DNA of 64,000 nucleotides, from positions 62,001-126,000 of the forward strand of contig NZ_JTEV01000003.1 of the NCBI RefSeq assembly GCF_000786105.1. The letters are read 5' to 3'. The notes under the pieces are model-generated. The model was not told the DNA's origin and ran no database searches. It worked only from the letters and a program-made list of their open reading frames with translations. Of the stretch, positions 42,784 through 50,974 are shown one piece after another. Position 1 is the stretch's first letter, and every line of letters begins with the position of its first letter. The stretch comes from Bdellovibrio sp. ArHS (lineage in GTDB: Bacteria > Bdellovibrionota > Bdellovibrionia > Bdellovibrionales > Bdellovibrionaceae). The translations under genes and the position numbers were made by a program.

Positions 42784-42868
42784 CCAGGAAGCCGAAAGAG
42801 TTCAGTTGTTAAAAGAACTTATTAAGGAACAAGTGAAAAATGAAAATACTCGTCATACAACTCGCTAG
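42695..42868 (+). CDS. Small coiled-coil-like protein bridging the two GT9 genes
   Basis: 57 residues (MQKELDNYLSVALKRLEKAY...) in a frame that overlaps the end of the first GT9 gene by 89 bases and the start of the second by 29. GGAAGGGG precedes its ATG. The sequence is a plausible amphipathic helix rich in Lys, Glu and Leu. It may be a genuine coupled small gene, or the frame of the first GT9 gene may have shifted here; the GT9 C-terminus past 42700 (IGKGLQPNPQ) looks less protein-like than this frame does. Confidence 0.5.
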   Translation: MQKELDNYLSVALKRLEKAYSQILKTQSYNQEAERVQLLKELIKEQVKNENTRHTTR

Positions 42869-44306
42869 ACTTGGCGATATCTATATGTCGTGGCCAGCGA
42901 TGCGCGCTCTTCGTCGTGCGCATCCTAAAGCTGAGATTCATTTTCTGACTCGGCCGCGCTTCGAGGGCGCCGTCGAAGGACTGACGGCTATTGATAAGCA
43001 TCTTTCCTTGCCGGTCAGCGCGATTTTGGCTCCGCTGATTCAAGAAGATGCTGATACCGAAGCGGCTTTGGCAACCTTGAATGAATCAGTGGATGCTCTT
43101 CGTGACGAGCACTACGATTGGGTCATTAATCTGACTTTTTCGCCGGTTTCGAGTTATCTGACACACGCAGTGACGGGGCCGACGACCACCGTCACAGGGT
43201 ACACGCGCTATAGTGACGGGACTCTGTGTCTGGCTGATGAGGTGAGTGCTTACTTCTATGCCCAGGTGGGGACCGACAAGCCGAACCGTGTGCATGTAGT
43301 GGACGTAATCGCTTCCATGTTAAATTTAGAATACATCGAGGCGGACTTCGCGGCCCCTCAGATTGAGAACTTCGCGACGCCACTTCCCGAAACTTATTTA
43401 GTGGTGCATGTGGGGGCGAGTGAAAAACACAAGTCGCTTTCTCCGGAAGAATGGGCGCAGCTTCTTAAGCCGGTGGCGGCCACGAAGATTCCGGTGGTTT
43501 TGATCGGAGCTGCGGGCGAAGCCGCTTTGGCAGAAGAGATTCAAGCGCATGCCATTGAAAACGAATTTGTTAATCTGGTAGGACTGACAAAGATTTCTGA
43601 TATCTTTGCGATCCTTCAAGACGCCGAGTTGTTAATTGGTTGCGACAGTGCGCCGATTCATATGGCCTCTTTGACGGACACGCCGACGTTCAACGTGAGC
43701 ATCGGGGATGTCAATTACTGGGAGACGGGGCCGAAGTCGACCTTGGGATTCATCTATCGAGTCGAAAAAGGCCACAAGGTGGATGCGAACAGAGTGGGTG
43801 AGTGTATTACCGGACTTCTGCAAGGACAGGTGGCGCCCGAGTTGATCACGCGCGCGGCAGGGCTTGTAAGCTACGAAAAGAACGAAGCCGCTAGCGAACG
43901 TTTCCAATGGGATTTGGTTCAAGCTCTTTATTTAGGCGCCTCTTATCCTTTGGCGGATCGCATGGAAATTCTTCAGGGCGCGACGCAATTAGCGGATATC
44001 AATAAGTTCGCGATGGAGCAGATAGCCCTGATTCCCGAGAAAGGTTTGCAAAATATCGGACCTTTCTTAGATCGTTCCGAAGAAGTTATTGAAAGTATTA
44101 GCCGAATGGTGCCCGAGCTGAGTCCTCTTATTAGCTGGTATCAAGCGGAAAAGGTTCGCGTTGGTCCCGGCACTTTAGAGGAGATTTGTACCGCAGCCTT
44201 AGATGTGCATGAAAGATTGGCTCGCCATATTCATGTTTACGTTCCTCAAGAAGCTCTTCTTGAGCAAGAAGAGAAAGTGGAGGAGGTCTGCGATGGAACG
44301 CTTTAA
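42840..44306 (+). CDS. Second glycosyltransferase family 9 protein, extended
   Basis: 488 residues. It opens with KILVIQLARLGDIYMSWPAMRALRR, has YLVVHVGASEKHKSLSPEEW in the C-lobe (the sugar-nucleotide phosphate turn), and ELLIGCDSAPIHMASLTDTPTFNVSIG near 290, all GT9 features. The last 150 residues are helical and resemble the extension of the preceding GT9 only in type. The two enzymes probably work in sequence on the same acceptor. It overlaps the following gene by 14 bases. Confidence 0.85.
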   Translation: MKILVIQLARLGDIYMSWPAMRALRRAHPKAEIHFLTRPRFEGAVEGLTAIDKHLSLPVSAILAPLIQEDADTEAALATLNESVDALRDEHYDWVINLTFSPVSSYLTHAVTGPTTTVTGYTRYSDGTLCLADEVSAYFYAQVGTDKPNRVHVVDVIASMLNLEYIEADFAAPQIENFATPLPETYLVVHVGASEKHKSLSPEEWAQLLKPVAATKIPVVLIGAAGEAALAEEIQAHAIENEFVNLVGLTKISDIFAILQDAELLIGCDSAPIHMASLTDTPTFNVSIGDVNYWETGPKSTLGFIYRVEKGHKVDANRVGECITGLLQGQVAPELITRAAGLVSYEKNEAASERFQWDLVQALYLGASYPLADRMEILQGATQLADINKFAMEQIALIPEKGLQNIGPFLDRSEEVIESISRMVPELSPLISWYQAEKVRVGPGTLEEICTAALDVHERLARHIHVYVPQEALLEQEEKVEEVCDGTL

Positions 44307-44976
44307 GGTGTCTGGACAGGATTTACGTGACTTTTATAAAGAGAATATCGTTTTAGGGAAAGTTTTTACCGACATTGAAAACGATCTGCGCTCGACCAAT
44401 CAGGTCGTTTGCCGTTACATTGTGAACGGTCTTGAAATCAATGAAAGTGAAGAAGCGCGCTTTGCCACTGTGCCTTTGGAACAAATTGAAACCTTAGAGT
44501 ACTTAACTGAAAACAGCCGCGATTTGACCGCCATCGTTTTGAAGGGATGGATCGAAGCCTTGCCAGAGCTGATGCAGAAGACCGAAAATCTGGCGAAAAG
44601 AATGCGGGTGCAAGGTTTGAGTGGGCTGTTGAAGCCAATCCATGATTTGGTGCAAAATTGTGAATTTCTGATCGACAGTACCTTGAGCGTTAAGGAGATG
44701 ATGGGCGATCAGTTTCTGGTGTCCAGTCCAGTGGATTGGTTTAAAGCGGAACAGGCCAGCAAGAACACCGTTTTGCAGGCGCTTCGCGCATTAGAAAATA
44801 AGGATTTTGTTCTTTTAGCCGACGTCCTAGAGTATGATTTGAACAATGTTCTGCAAATGTGGTTAGATCATTTGCGAGTGTTGGAGAAGTCACTGAATGG
44901 CGAATACACAGGATCTCATATCCATTCCGAACAAACTGGATCCCATCCTGTGGGTCGGAAACGTCTCGCCAATTAG
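44293..44976 (+). CDS. Helical protein of unknown function in the flagellar cluster
   Basis: 227 residues from the ATG at 44293, which has AGGAGG 6 bases upstream; the earlier frame start is not supported. It is all helical with Leu/Val-rich segments and no signal peptide or membrane segment (MERFKVSGQDLRDFYKE...). The C-terminus overlaps the next gene by 80 bases. I recognise no domain. Its context suggests an adaptor for the glycosyltransferases or for the kinase. Confidence 0.65.
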   Translation: MERFKVSGQDLRDFYKENIVLGKVFTDIENDLRSTNQVVCRYIVNGLEINESEEARFATVPLEQIETLEYLTENSRDLTAIVLKGWIEALPELMQKTENLAKRMRVQGLSGLLKPIHDLVQNCEFLIDSTLSVKEMMGDQFLVSSPVDWFKAEQASKNTVLQALRALENKDFVLLADVLEYDLNNVLQMWLDHLRVLEKSLNGEYTGSHIHSEQTGSHPVGRKRLAN

Positions 44977-46933
44977 ACTGCCTCACTTCTTTCCCTTTCA
45001 AAAAAGGGAAGTGGAGATTGTTTTCAAGGCCTCTTGTTCTGAGGCCTTGTCTCTTTTAAAAACGCAGAAGTTTTCCTCGATCTTAGTCCAGAATAGCGCC
45101 AGCGATGACAGCCTTGAGTTTTTGGTTCAGGCCCGTCTTTATCAACCCATGGCGCCACGCCTGTTGATTGCTGAAGATCTTAGTGAAAGTGAAGTGCGCG
45201 AGGGAATTAATAAGGCCCAAGTCTATCGATTCATGCGCTGGCCTCTTTCGGAACGCGAGATTTGGGGACAATTGGAAAGCGCTTTACAGAAGCATTCCAT
45301 GTATCTGTCTCGCTCGCTCTTATTAAGAGAATCCTCTCATCAAAACAAACAGTTGGAAGCCTTGACCCACTCTTTAGAGGGGATGGTCGAAGAGCGCACG
45401 CAATATATCGAGATGTCGCACCGGGAAGAATCGGAAAAACTGAACAGGGAACGTCAGTTGGTGCGATTTATCAAGGACCTGGCGACGCAAACGTCTTTTG
45501 AAGACATTTTAGGAATTCTGCGTAAGGAGTTGCGCAAGTTTCATAAAATGGGCGATCCCATTTTGGCTTATCGTTTGGGTGGGGCTAAGACCTTCTTTCT
45601 AAGCTTTCAATTGGGTCACTTCACTCAGACGGAGTCTTTATCTCAATACGAATTTCCCAAAGTCCCGCAGGTGCCCAGCGCCGAACTGATTCGCTATTTT
45701 GCCAATCACTTTGGGCGCCCGTTCATTAAAGCTTATGTCGTCCCTTTAGAATTGCGACTGACCAGTCATTTTGTCGGTGGCGAGGGCGAGGCGATTTTGT
45801 GTATTGAGAACTCTTTATCTGATAAAGAGATGGGTCCTTTTATTGATTTTATGAGCGATCGTATGCGCCCTTTAAGTATGGCGTTGGACCGTGTGCTTCT
45901 GGAAAATCAGCTTTCCAGCTTTTCTTATCGTTGGGAAAAAACTTTCGATGGCATGCGCGATCCGATTGCCATTGTCGATGTTGATTACAACGTCGTACGT
46001 GCCAACAGAAAGTTTTCAGACAGATTTTTGCAACATAAGTGTTATGAAAGCTTTGCGCATCGGAAAACACCTTGTGAGGGCTGTCCCTTGCCGCAGGCCA
46101 TGAAAGAAGGTCATTCGCAAGGCGGTCAGATTCAAGTGGACGGTCGTATCTATCAAGTCCACAGTTACCCCGTCCTCTTGGATCAGGGAACTCGTCCGAC
46201 AAATGTCGTCAATCAATACGTGGATATCACTCAGTCGCGTGAGCTTTATCTGCGCATGCTGCAGAACGAGAAGATGGGGGCCATCGGCATGCTCGCGGGA
46301 AATATCGCGCATGAACTCAACAATCCTTTGACGGGCTTAAGGGCGTTGACTCAGGTTTTGTTACAGGAAGCTCCGAAAGAAGGGCATCTGCATGCGGATC
46401 TTGTCGAAATTGAAAAAGCCACGGCAAGGTCCCAACGTATTATCAAAAATCTTTTGGACTTTTCAAAAGGCGAAGATCAGCCGTCTGAGTTTATCAGCGT
46501 GGACGAGGTGATCGAAAGAACGTTGCCGATGTTGAAATCAGCGCTACGCACCCACCGTCTAGAGGTGGATTTGCAGACGCTGGGGCAGACGGTTTATGTG
46601 GAACCCCATCTTTTACAACAGGTGGTGTTTAATCTTATCAATAATGCCTGTCAGGCGATGAAAGACCCAGGGCGCTTAAGGGTTGCAACGCGCTCTGAAA
46701 AAAATCATGTCTTTATCGAGATTGAAGACACCGGGCCCGGGATTCCTCTGGATATTCAACGGCGCATCTTTGAGCCCTTCTTTACGACAAAAAAAGAAGG
46801 ACACGGAACCGGTCTTGGGTTAAGTATGTCTAAGTCCATCATTGAAAAATTTGGCGGCACAATTCAGTTCCGAAACGTCGAACCTCATGGGAGCTGTTTT
46901 ACTATCGAGCTGCCCCGCAAGGATTCGGAGTAA
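44897..46933 (+). CDS. Sensor histidine kinase with a degenerate receiver and a PAS-like domain
   Basis: 678 residues, cytoplasmic. Residues 15-130 look like a receiver fold that lost its Asp-Asp start (ILWVGNV replaces the acidic pair). A coiled coil, a GAF-like middle, and a PAS-type domain with CEGCP near 395 follow. The NtrB-like kinase core has His472 in IAHELNNP, and the ATPase has EDTGPGI and GTGLGLSMSK. No transmembrane helix is present. A receiver-only gene follows 3 bases later and is its probable partner. Confidence 0.9.
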   Translation: MANTQDLISIPNKLDPILWVGNVSPIRLPHFFPFQKREVEIVFKASCSEALSLLKTQKFSSILVQNSASDDSLEFLVQARLYQPMAPRLLIAEDLSESEVREGINKAQVYRFMRWPLSEREIWGQLESALQKHSMYLSRSLLLRESSHQNKQLEALTHSLEGMVEERTQYIEMSHREESEKLNRERQLVRFIKDLATQTSFEDILGILRKELRKFHKMGDPILAYRLGGAKTFFLSFQLGHFTQTESLSQYEFPKVPQVPSAELIRYFANHFGRPFIKAYVVPLELRLTSHFVGGEGEAILCIENSLSDKEMGPFIDFMSDRMRPLSMALDRVLLENQLSSFSYRWEKTFDGMRDPIAIVDVDYNVVRANRKFSDRFLQHKCYESFAHRKTPCEGCPLPQAMKEGHSQGGQIQVDGRIYQVHSYPVLLDQGTRPTNVVNQYVDITQSRELYLRMLQNEKMGAIGMLAGNIAHELNNPLTGLRALTQVLLQEAPKEGHLHADLVEIEKATARSQRIIKNLLDFSKGEDQPSEFISVDEVIERTLPMLKSALRTHRLEVDLQTLGQTVYVEPHLLQQVVFNLINNACQAMKDPGRLRVATRSEKNHVFIEIEDTGPGIPLDIQRRIFEPFFTTKKEGHGTGLGLSMSKSIIEKFGGTIQFRNVEPHGSCFTIELPRKDSE

Positions 46934-46936
46934 GCG

Positions 46937-47290
46937 TTGAAGATTCTGATCGTAGATGATGAAGCTTTAGTCCGTCGCTCGCTGAGCCGCGCTTTAAAAA
47001 GCAAAGGCTTTGAGGTTCTGGAAGCGACCAACGGTCATGAAGGATTGCAATCCTGGAAAAATTGGGAACCTGATTTAGTTTTTTTGGATGTGTTAATGCC
47101 GGGAATGACAGGGCCCGAGGTTCTGAAAGAAATCGGCTCTGCGAATAAAGCAAAAGTTATTCTGATGTCGGCATTTTCGGGCGAGCATAACATGCAAACG
47201 GCCCAGCAAATGGGTGCCAACCTGTTTGTGCCTAAACCTTTTGAAGATATTTTCGCCGTCGTGAAGATGGCGGAGGACCTGTTAGTATGA
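46937..47290 (+). CDS. Single-domain response regulator (CheY-like)
   Basis: 117 residues from a TTG with GGAG 6 bases upstream. KILIVDDEA holds the acidic pair, Asp51 (FLDVLMP) is the phosphorylation site, MSA and the Lys of PKPFED complete the set. It has no output domain, so it must act by protein contact, perhaps on the flagellar motor or on the upstream enzymes. The rsmD ATG overlaps its stop. Confidence 0.92.
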   Translation: MKILIVDDEALVRRSLSRALKSKGFEVLEATNGHEGLQSWKNWEPDLVFLDVLMPGMTGPEVLKEIGSANKAKVILMSAFSGEHNMQTAQQMGANLFVPKPFEDIFAVVKMAEDLLV

Positions 47291-47862
47291 GAATTATTTC
47301 CGGCAAGTATCGCGGTCATCAACTTGTGGCCTTCAAGGCCGACCATATTCGCCCCACCACCGATCGCGTGAAAGAGACACTCTTTAATAAGATTCAGTTT
47401 CAAATTGAAGGTGCGAACGTGACTGATTTGTTTTGTGGCACAGGAAATCTAGGCATTGAGGCCCTGTCTCGCGACGCTAAATTCTGCACTTTCGTGGAAA
47501 AGAATCCAAAATCTTTAGCGATCACGCGCCAAAACCTGGAAAAACTGCGAGTCCCTGCCTCGGAATACAAAATTATCAATATGGATGTGGTGGCCTTTTT
47601 GAAATCGTATCAGGGCGAGCCCTTTGATATTATTTTGGCCGATCCTCCGTTCACAGAAAAAATGGCTCATTCTGTCATGGAAGCGGCTAGTGTCAGCGCG
47701 GGCTTTGCCGAACACACCATTATGGCGATAGAATCGGAAAAAAAAGAACGCATGGAAGAACGTTATGGGGCTTTAGTGCGTTACGATCAAAAGGATTATG
47801 GCGACAAATACCTCAATATGTTTTGTCATGAGGCAGCCCTGAAGGAAGAAGTGAATGAGTAA
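47287..47862 (+). CDS. rsmD: 16S rRNA (guanine(966)-N(2))-methyltransferase RsmD
   Basis: 191 residues. It starts MRIISGKYRGHQLVAFKA, as RsmD does, has the SAM loop VTDLFCGTGNLGIEALSR, and the catalytic ADPPF (N-P-P-Y type) motif. The enzyme methylates G966 of 16S rRNA in the assembled small subunit. Pairing with coaD is widespread in bacteria and holds here: the two reading frames overlap by 8 bases. Confidence 0.95.
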   Translation: MRIISGKYRGHQLVAFKADHIRPTTDRVKETLFNKIQFQIEGANVTDLFCGTGNLGIEALSRDAKFCTFVEKNPKSLAITRQNLEKLRVPASEYKIINMDVVAFLKSYQGEPFDIILADPPFTEKMAHSVMEAASVSAGFAEHTIMAIESEKKERMEERYGALVRYDQKDYGDKYLNMFCHEAALKEEVNE

Positions 47863-48337
47863 GATTGCAGTTTACCCAGGAAGTTTTGATCCGATTACGA
47901 TGGGCCACGTGGATATTATCAATCGTATTGCGGCCGTCTACGATCAGGTGATTGTCTTGGTAGCGCAGTCCTCACAAAAATCTTCTATGTTCACCGCAGA
48001 AGAACGTAAAGACCTGATTGAAAAATCTTTGTCTCATGCGAAGAATGTGAAGGTCGATATTTTCGGCGGTTTGACGGTCGACTACATGAAAAAAGCCAAA
48101 GCTCAGATTATTGTGCGGGGTCTTCGCGCCGTGGTGGATTTTGAGTATGAGATGACCATGGCAAACATGAATAAAAAGCTGGCTCCGGAAATCGAGACCC
48201 TGTTGGTGTTCGCTAGCCCTGAGTACTATTACATCTCTTCTCGGGGAGTGAAAGAGGTTGCCGCCAATGGCGGTGCCTTGAAAGGCCTGGTGCCGGACGT
48301 GGTGATTGAGGCCTTAGAGAAAAAAATTAGAAAATAA
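47855..48337 (+). CDS. coaD: Phosphopantetheine adenylyltransferase
   Basis: 160 residues, normal for CoaD. Signatures are IAVYPGSFDPITMGHVDII (the T/H-x-G-H nucleotidyl motif), RGLRAVVDFEYEMTMANMN (pantetheine-binding) and YYISSRGVKEVAANGG. It makes dephospho-CoA from phosphopantetheine and ATP, the fourth step of CoA synthesis. It is co-transcribed with rsmD and the aminotransferase. Confidence 0.96.
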   Translation: MSKIAVYPGSFDPITMGHVDIINRIAAVYDQVIVLVAQSSQKSSMFTAEERKDLIEKSLSHAKNVKVDIFGGLTVDYMKKAKAQIIVRGLRAVVDFEYEMTMANMNKKLAPEIETLLVFASPEYYYISSRGVKEVAANGGALKGLVPDVVIEALEKKIRK

Positions 48338-48351
48338 AAAAGGAGTGGGCT

Positions 48352-49554
48352 TTGCTTCAACTATCTAAAAGAGCACAAAACTTAAAGACGTCTCCTACTT
48401 TATTCCTGGTTGCCAAGGCCAGAGAACTAGCTTCGCTAGGCCATGATGTGATTTCCCTGACGGTAGGAGAGCCCGATTGGCCCACTTTCAAAGCCCCCTC
48501 TGAGGCGGGTATTGAAGCTATTCAAAAAGGTATAACAAAGTACACTCCTGCCAATGGCACTCTTGAACTGCGTAAAGCCATTTGCGAAAAAATGAAAAGC
48601 GAACTTGGATTTGAGTATTCGCCTAAAGAAATCACAGTGGCTTCCGGCGCGAAGTATATCATCTTCGCGGCTTTGCAGATGCTTTGTTCCCCCGGAGATG
48701 AAGTCATTGTCGCGACTCCTTACTGGGTCAGTTATCCGACGATGATTGAATTGGCTGACGGCGTTCCTCATATCGTGGAATGCGGCGAGATGGAGAATTT
48801 CAAAATCACGCCTGAAAAACTGGAACAAGCCATCAACCTTAAGACGCGGGCTTTTTTATTCTGCTCTCCCAGCAATCCGACAGGATTGTCCTATACGGCT
48901 GACGAATTGAAAGCTTTGGCGGAGGTTTTGCGCAAGCATCCTCAAGTCGCTATTATCTCGGATGATATTTACAACCGTCTGGTTTTCGACGGCAGCAAAG
49001 TGGCGCCACATATTCTTTCAGTCGCTCCCGATCTGCGCGAACGCACTGTTTTAGTCAACGGTGGTTCGAAAGCCTACTCGATGACAGGATGGCGGATTGG
49101 TTGGGCGGCAGGACCTGAAAAGCTGATTACGGCCATGGCCGATTATCAAAGTCAGTCAACGGGGTCACCGTCGAGTATCTCACAACACGCGCTTTTGGCG
49201 GGATTGCGTACTAGTGAATCTGACATTCATGGGGTTGTTGAAAAATTGATCTCTCGGAAAGTCGCTGGCATGAAAGAGCTTCAGGCAGTGGAACAATTCA
49301 AAGTTGCTGAGCCTCAAGGTGCATTCTATTTCTGGGTCGACATCCGTAATTGTCTTGGCAAAACCTATCAGGATCGGGTGGTCAGAACCTCTAAAGATTT
49401 TTGTGATATCTTGTTGGAAAAGTTTTTCGTGGCGACGGTGCCGGGTGCCGAGTGCGGCACAGAAGGTTTTATGCGCTTAAGTTTTGCGGTGTCTGAAGAC
49501 ACGATGAAGCGCGCTGTCGGTAGAATGAAAGATTTTGTCGGTCAGTTGGTCTAA
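48352..49554 (+). CDS. Class I aminotransferase (aspartate-type)
   Basis: 400 residues from a TTG with AGGAG 6 bases before it. It is a PLP fold-type I protein with the AspB/AspC pattern: SLTVGEPDWPTFKAPSE, GVTKYTP-like ITKYTPANG, SPSNPTGLSY, and the PLP Lys240 in GGSKAYSMTGWRIGW. C-terminal GFMRLSFAVSE holds the Arg that binds the substrate carboxylate. It most likely makes or uses aspartate/glutamate. It ends the long flagellar-to-housekeeping gene run, and a hairpin follows. Confidence 0.93.
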   Translation: MLQLSKRAQNLKTSPTLFLVAKARELASLGHDVISLTVGEPDWPTFKAPSEAGIEAIQKGITKYTPANGTLELRKAICEKMKSELGFEYSPKEITVASGAKYIIFAALQMLCSPGDEVIVATPYWVSYPTMIELADGVPHIVECGEMENFKITPEKLEQAINLKTRAFLFCSPSNPTGLSYTADELKALAEVLRKHPQVAIISDDIYNRLVFDGSKVAPHILSVAPDLRERTVLVNGGSKAYSMTGWRIGWAAGPEKLITAMADYQSQSTGSPSSISQHALLAGLRTSESDIHGVVEKLISRKVAGMKELQAVEQFKVAEPQGAFYFWVDIRNCLGKTYQDRVVRTSKDFCDILLEKFFVATVPGAECGTEGFMRLSFAVSEDTMKRAVGRMKDFVGQLV

Positions 49555-49584
49555 GGCGCCTTACATTAAGCGCGCCCGTAGACC
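49548..49584. terminator. Hairpin between the aminotransferase and the opposing lipoprotein gene
   Basis: GGTCTA (49548-49553) and TAGACC (49579-49584) enclose a GGCGC/GCGCC pairing. Stems are short and there is no T tract, but it sits between convergent genes. Confidence 0.4.
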
Positions 49585-49604
49585 TCGATAAATCTAAGTT
49601 AGCC

Positions 49605-50816
49605 TTAGAATAAATTTTTGAAGAAGGTAATAATCTTTGCGAAGAAGCCCTGGTCTGCCAGCGGAGTCGCTTTTGTCGCTGAGCTTGGGCTGCGGCCGTC
49701 GTCAGGGCAGGCATATTTCAAGTCAATCGTGCGGCCTGCAGGCACCGGTGTATCGAACACCAGGTTCATACCTTCAATACGGGATGAAACCGGGCCCACG
49801 GAAGGTGTGATGGTCACTGTGATGTTTCCATTCACAGGGGCACATTCTAAAGGAACAGAGCTTAAAGAATCCTGAATGCGATCCAGGAAAAGATTTAAGT
49901 TTGTCGAGAAGTCAGACTCACAAATGGAACCAATACCACCGCCGGTCATTTCAGACAGCTCGGCATATTTGAAACCGTAGTGAGACTTCGCACCCCCGGC
50001 ATCCTGAGAAGATTTGCAGGTGCTATCGCCGGGCTTCACGATGATTGAGTTTACAGTGAAGCGTCGGTCTGCACCAAAGGTGTCGCGGAACGATTGAACA
50101 AAAATGTCGGGTCTGTCTTCGCTTTCAAGAGCTTTAAGTTCCCCGGTGTAGACTTGTTGAGACGCGTCTCCACCGACACTGCGTTCATCTTCGTCAGAGA
50201 TGATGATATAGGCTACGGCCGAGTCGGCGCGGTAGCAGCCGTTATTTGGAGAAAAACGAAGGTCTCCGTTGTAAACATGGCGCCACATGGCCTTGATCGC
50301 ACGTTCGTCATCAGAGCCGACCCAGCCGGCGTTGATGTAGTTAATAGTATTGGTGAAAATTTGTGAAAGATCGGAAGTTCCTTTTTTCAAGACCATTCCC
50401 AAAGTGGTGGAAGGAGTGGAGGAACTTTGCCAGTAGATAGAAGCACCCCAGGCCGTCTGTGTGGAAGAGACGGGAAGTTCCCGAGTCACCGTTGCGCACA
50501 TCTGCCAATCGATATTGGAATTCTGAAGTTTAGTTACGAAGGGCGCAAGGTTTTCCGCCAGCTTTTGGTTGTCCGGCAGCATGGAGTTGGAATCATCAAC
50601 AACTAAAATAATATCGAGCTTGTTGTCGGTGGCGATCACGGTGTTTGAATAATTGACTTCGCGAATGGCACCACCGGGAACCGGGCCAGGATCGATATTG
50701 CTGTCATCAACTTCGCCGGCTGACTTAGTAGAAAATTGAACAGGTCCACAAGCTGTCAAAGACAGCGCCGCCGCCAAAGAGGCCCACACCAACCCCTTAG
50801 ATAATTTGAGCATCAT
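49605..50816 (-). CDS. Lipoprotein with a von Willebrand A domain
   Basis: 403 residues from the ATG at 50816 (GGGGAG upstream); the frame upstream of it is not supported. The signal ends in the lipobox SLTAC. Residues about 60-330 form a VWA-like fold with the MIDAS sequence VVDDSNSM (D-x-S-x-S), and IISDEDERS follows the third metal strand. The C-terminal region is beta-rich with a positively charged end. VWA domains mediate metal-dependent adhesion; the partner is unknown. Confidence 0.82.
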   Translation of the reverse strand: MMLKLSKGLVWASLAAALSLTACGPVQFSTKSAGEVDDSNIDPGPVPGGAIREVNYSNTVIATDNKLDIILVVDDSNSMLPDNQKLAENLAPFVTKLQNSNIDWQMCATVTRELPVSSTQTAWGASIYWQSSSTPSTTLGMVLKKGTSDLSQIFTNTINYINAGWVGSDDERAIKAMWRHVYNGDLRFSPNNGCYRADSAVAYIIISDEDERSVGGDASQQVYTGELKALESEDRPDIFVQSFRDTFGADRRFTVNSIIVKPGDSTCKSSQDAGGAKSHYGFKYAELSEMTGGGIGSICESDFSTNLNLFLDRIQDSLSSVPLECAPVNGNITVTITPSVGPVSSRIEGMNLVFDTPVPAGRTIDLKYACPDDGRSPSSATKATPLADQGFFAKIITFFKNLF

Positions 50817-50858
50817 ATCCACGCTCCCCTTTGTTGCAGAATAACACACGAGGTTTTG

Positions 50859-50899
50859 TGTACCAAAGCTGGCCGAAGTCCAGGTCCTGCTTTGGTACA
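50859..50899. repeat. Large inverted repeat in a divergent promoter region
   Basis: TGTACCAAAGC and GCTTTGGTACA pair perfectly over 11 bases around a 19-base loop. It sits between the two divergently transcribed genes. Confidence 0.6.
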
Positions 50900-50902
50900 A
50901 TC

Positions 50903-50916
50903 GAGACCTAGGTCTC
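50903..50916. promoter_or_regulatory. Perfect 14-base palindrome, possible operator
   Basis: GAGACCTAGGTCTC, 3 bases after the large inverted repeat. A short even palindrome like this is typical of a dimeric repressor site; which regulator binds it is unknown. Confidence 0.45.
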
Positions 50917-50974
50917 ATTGTGAGACAGACCTTCGGCAGTTTAGAATTTAATTAATGTTCGGCGGGGAGGCCTA

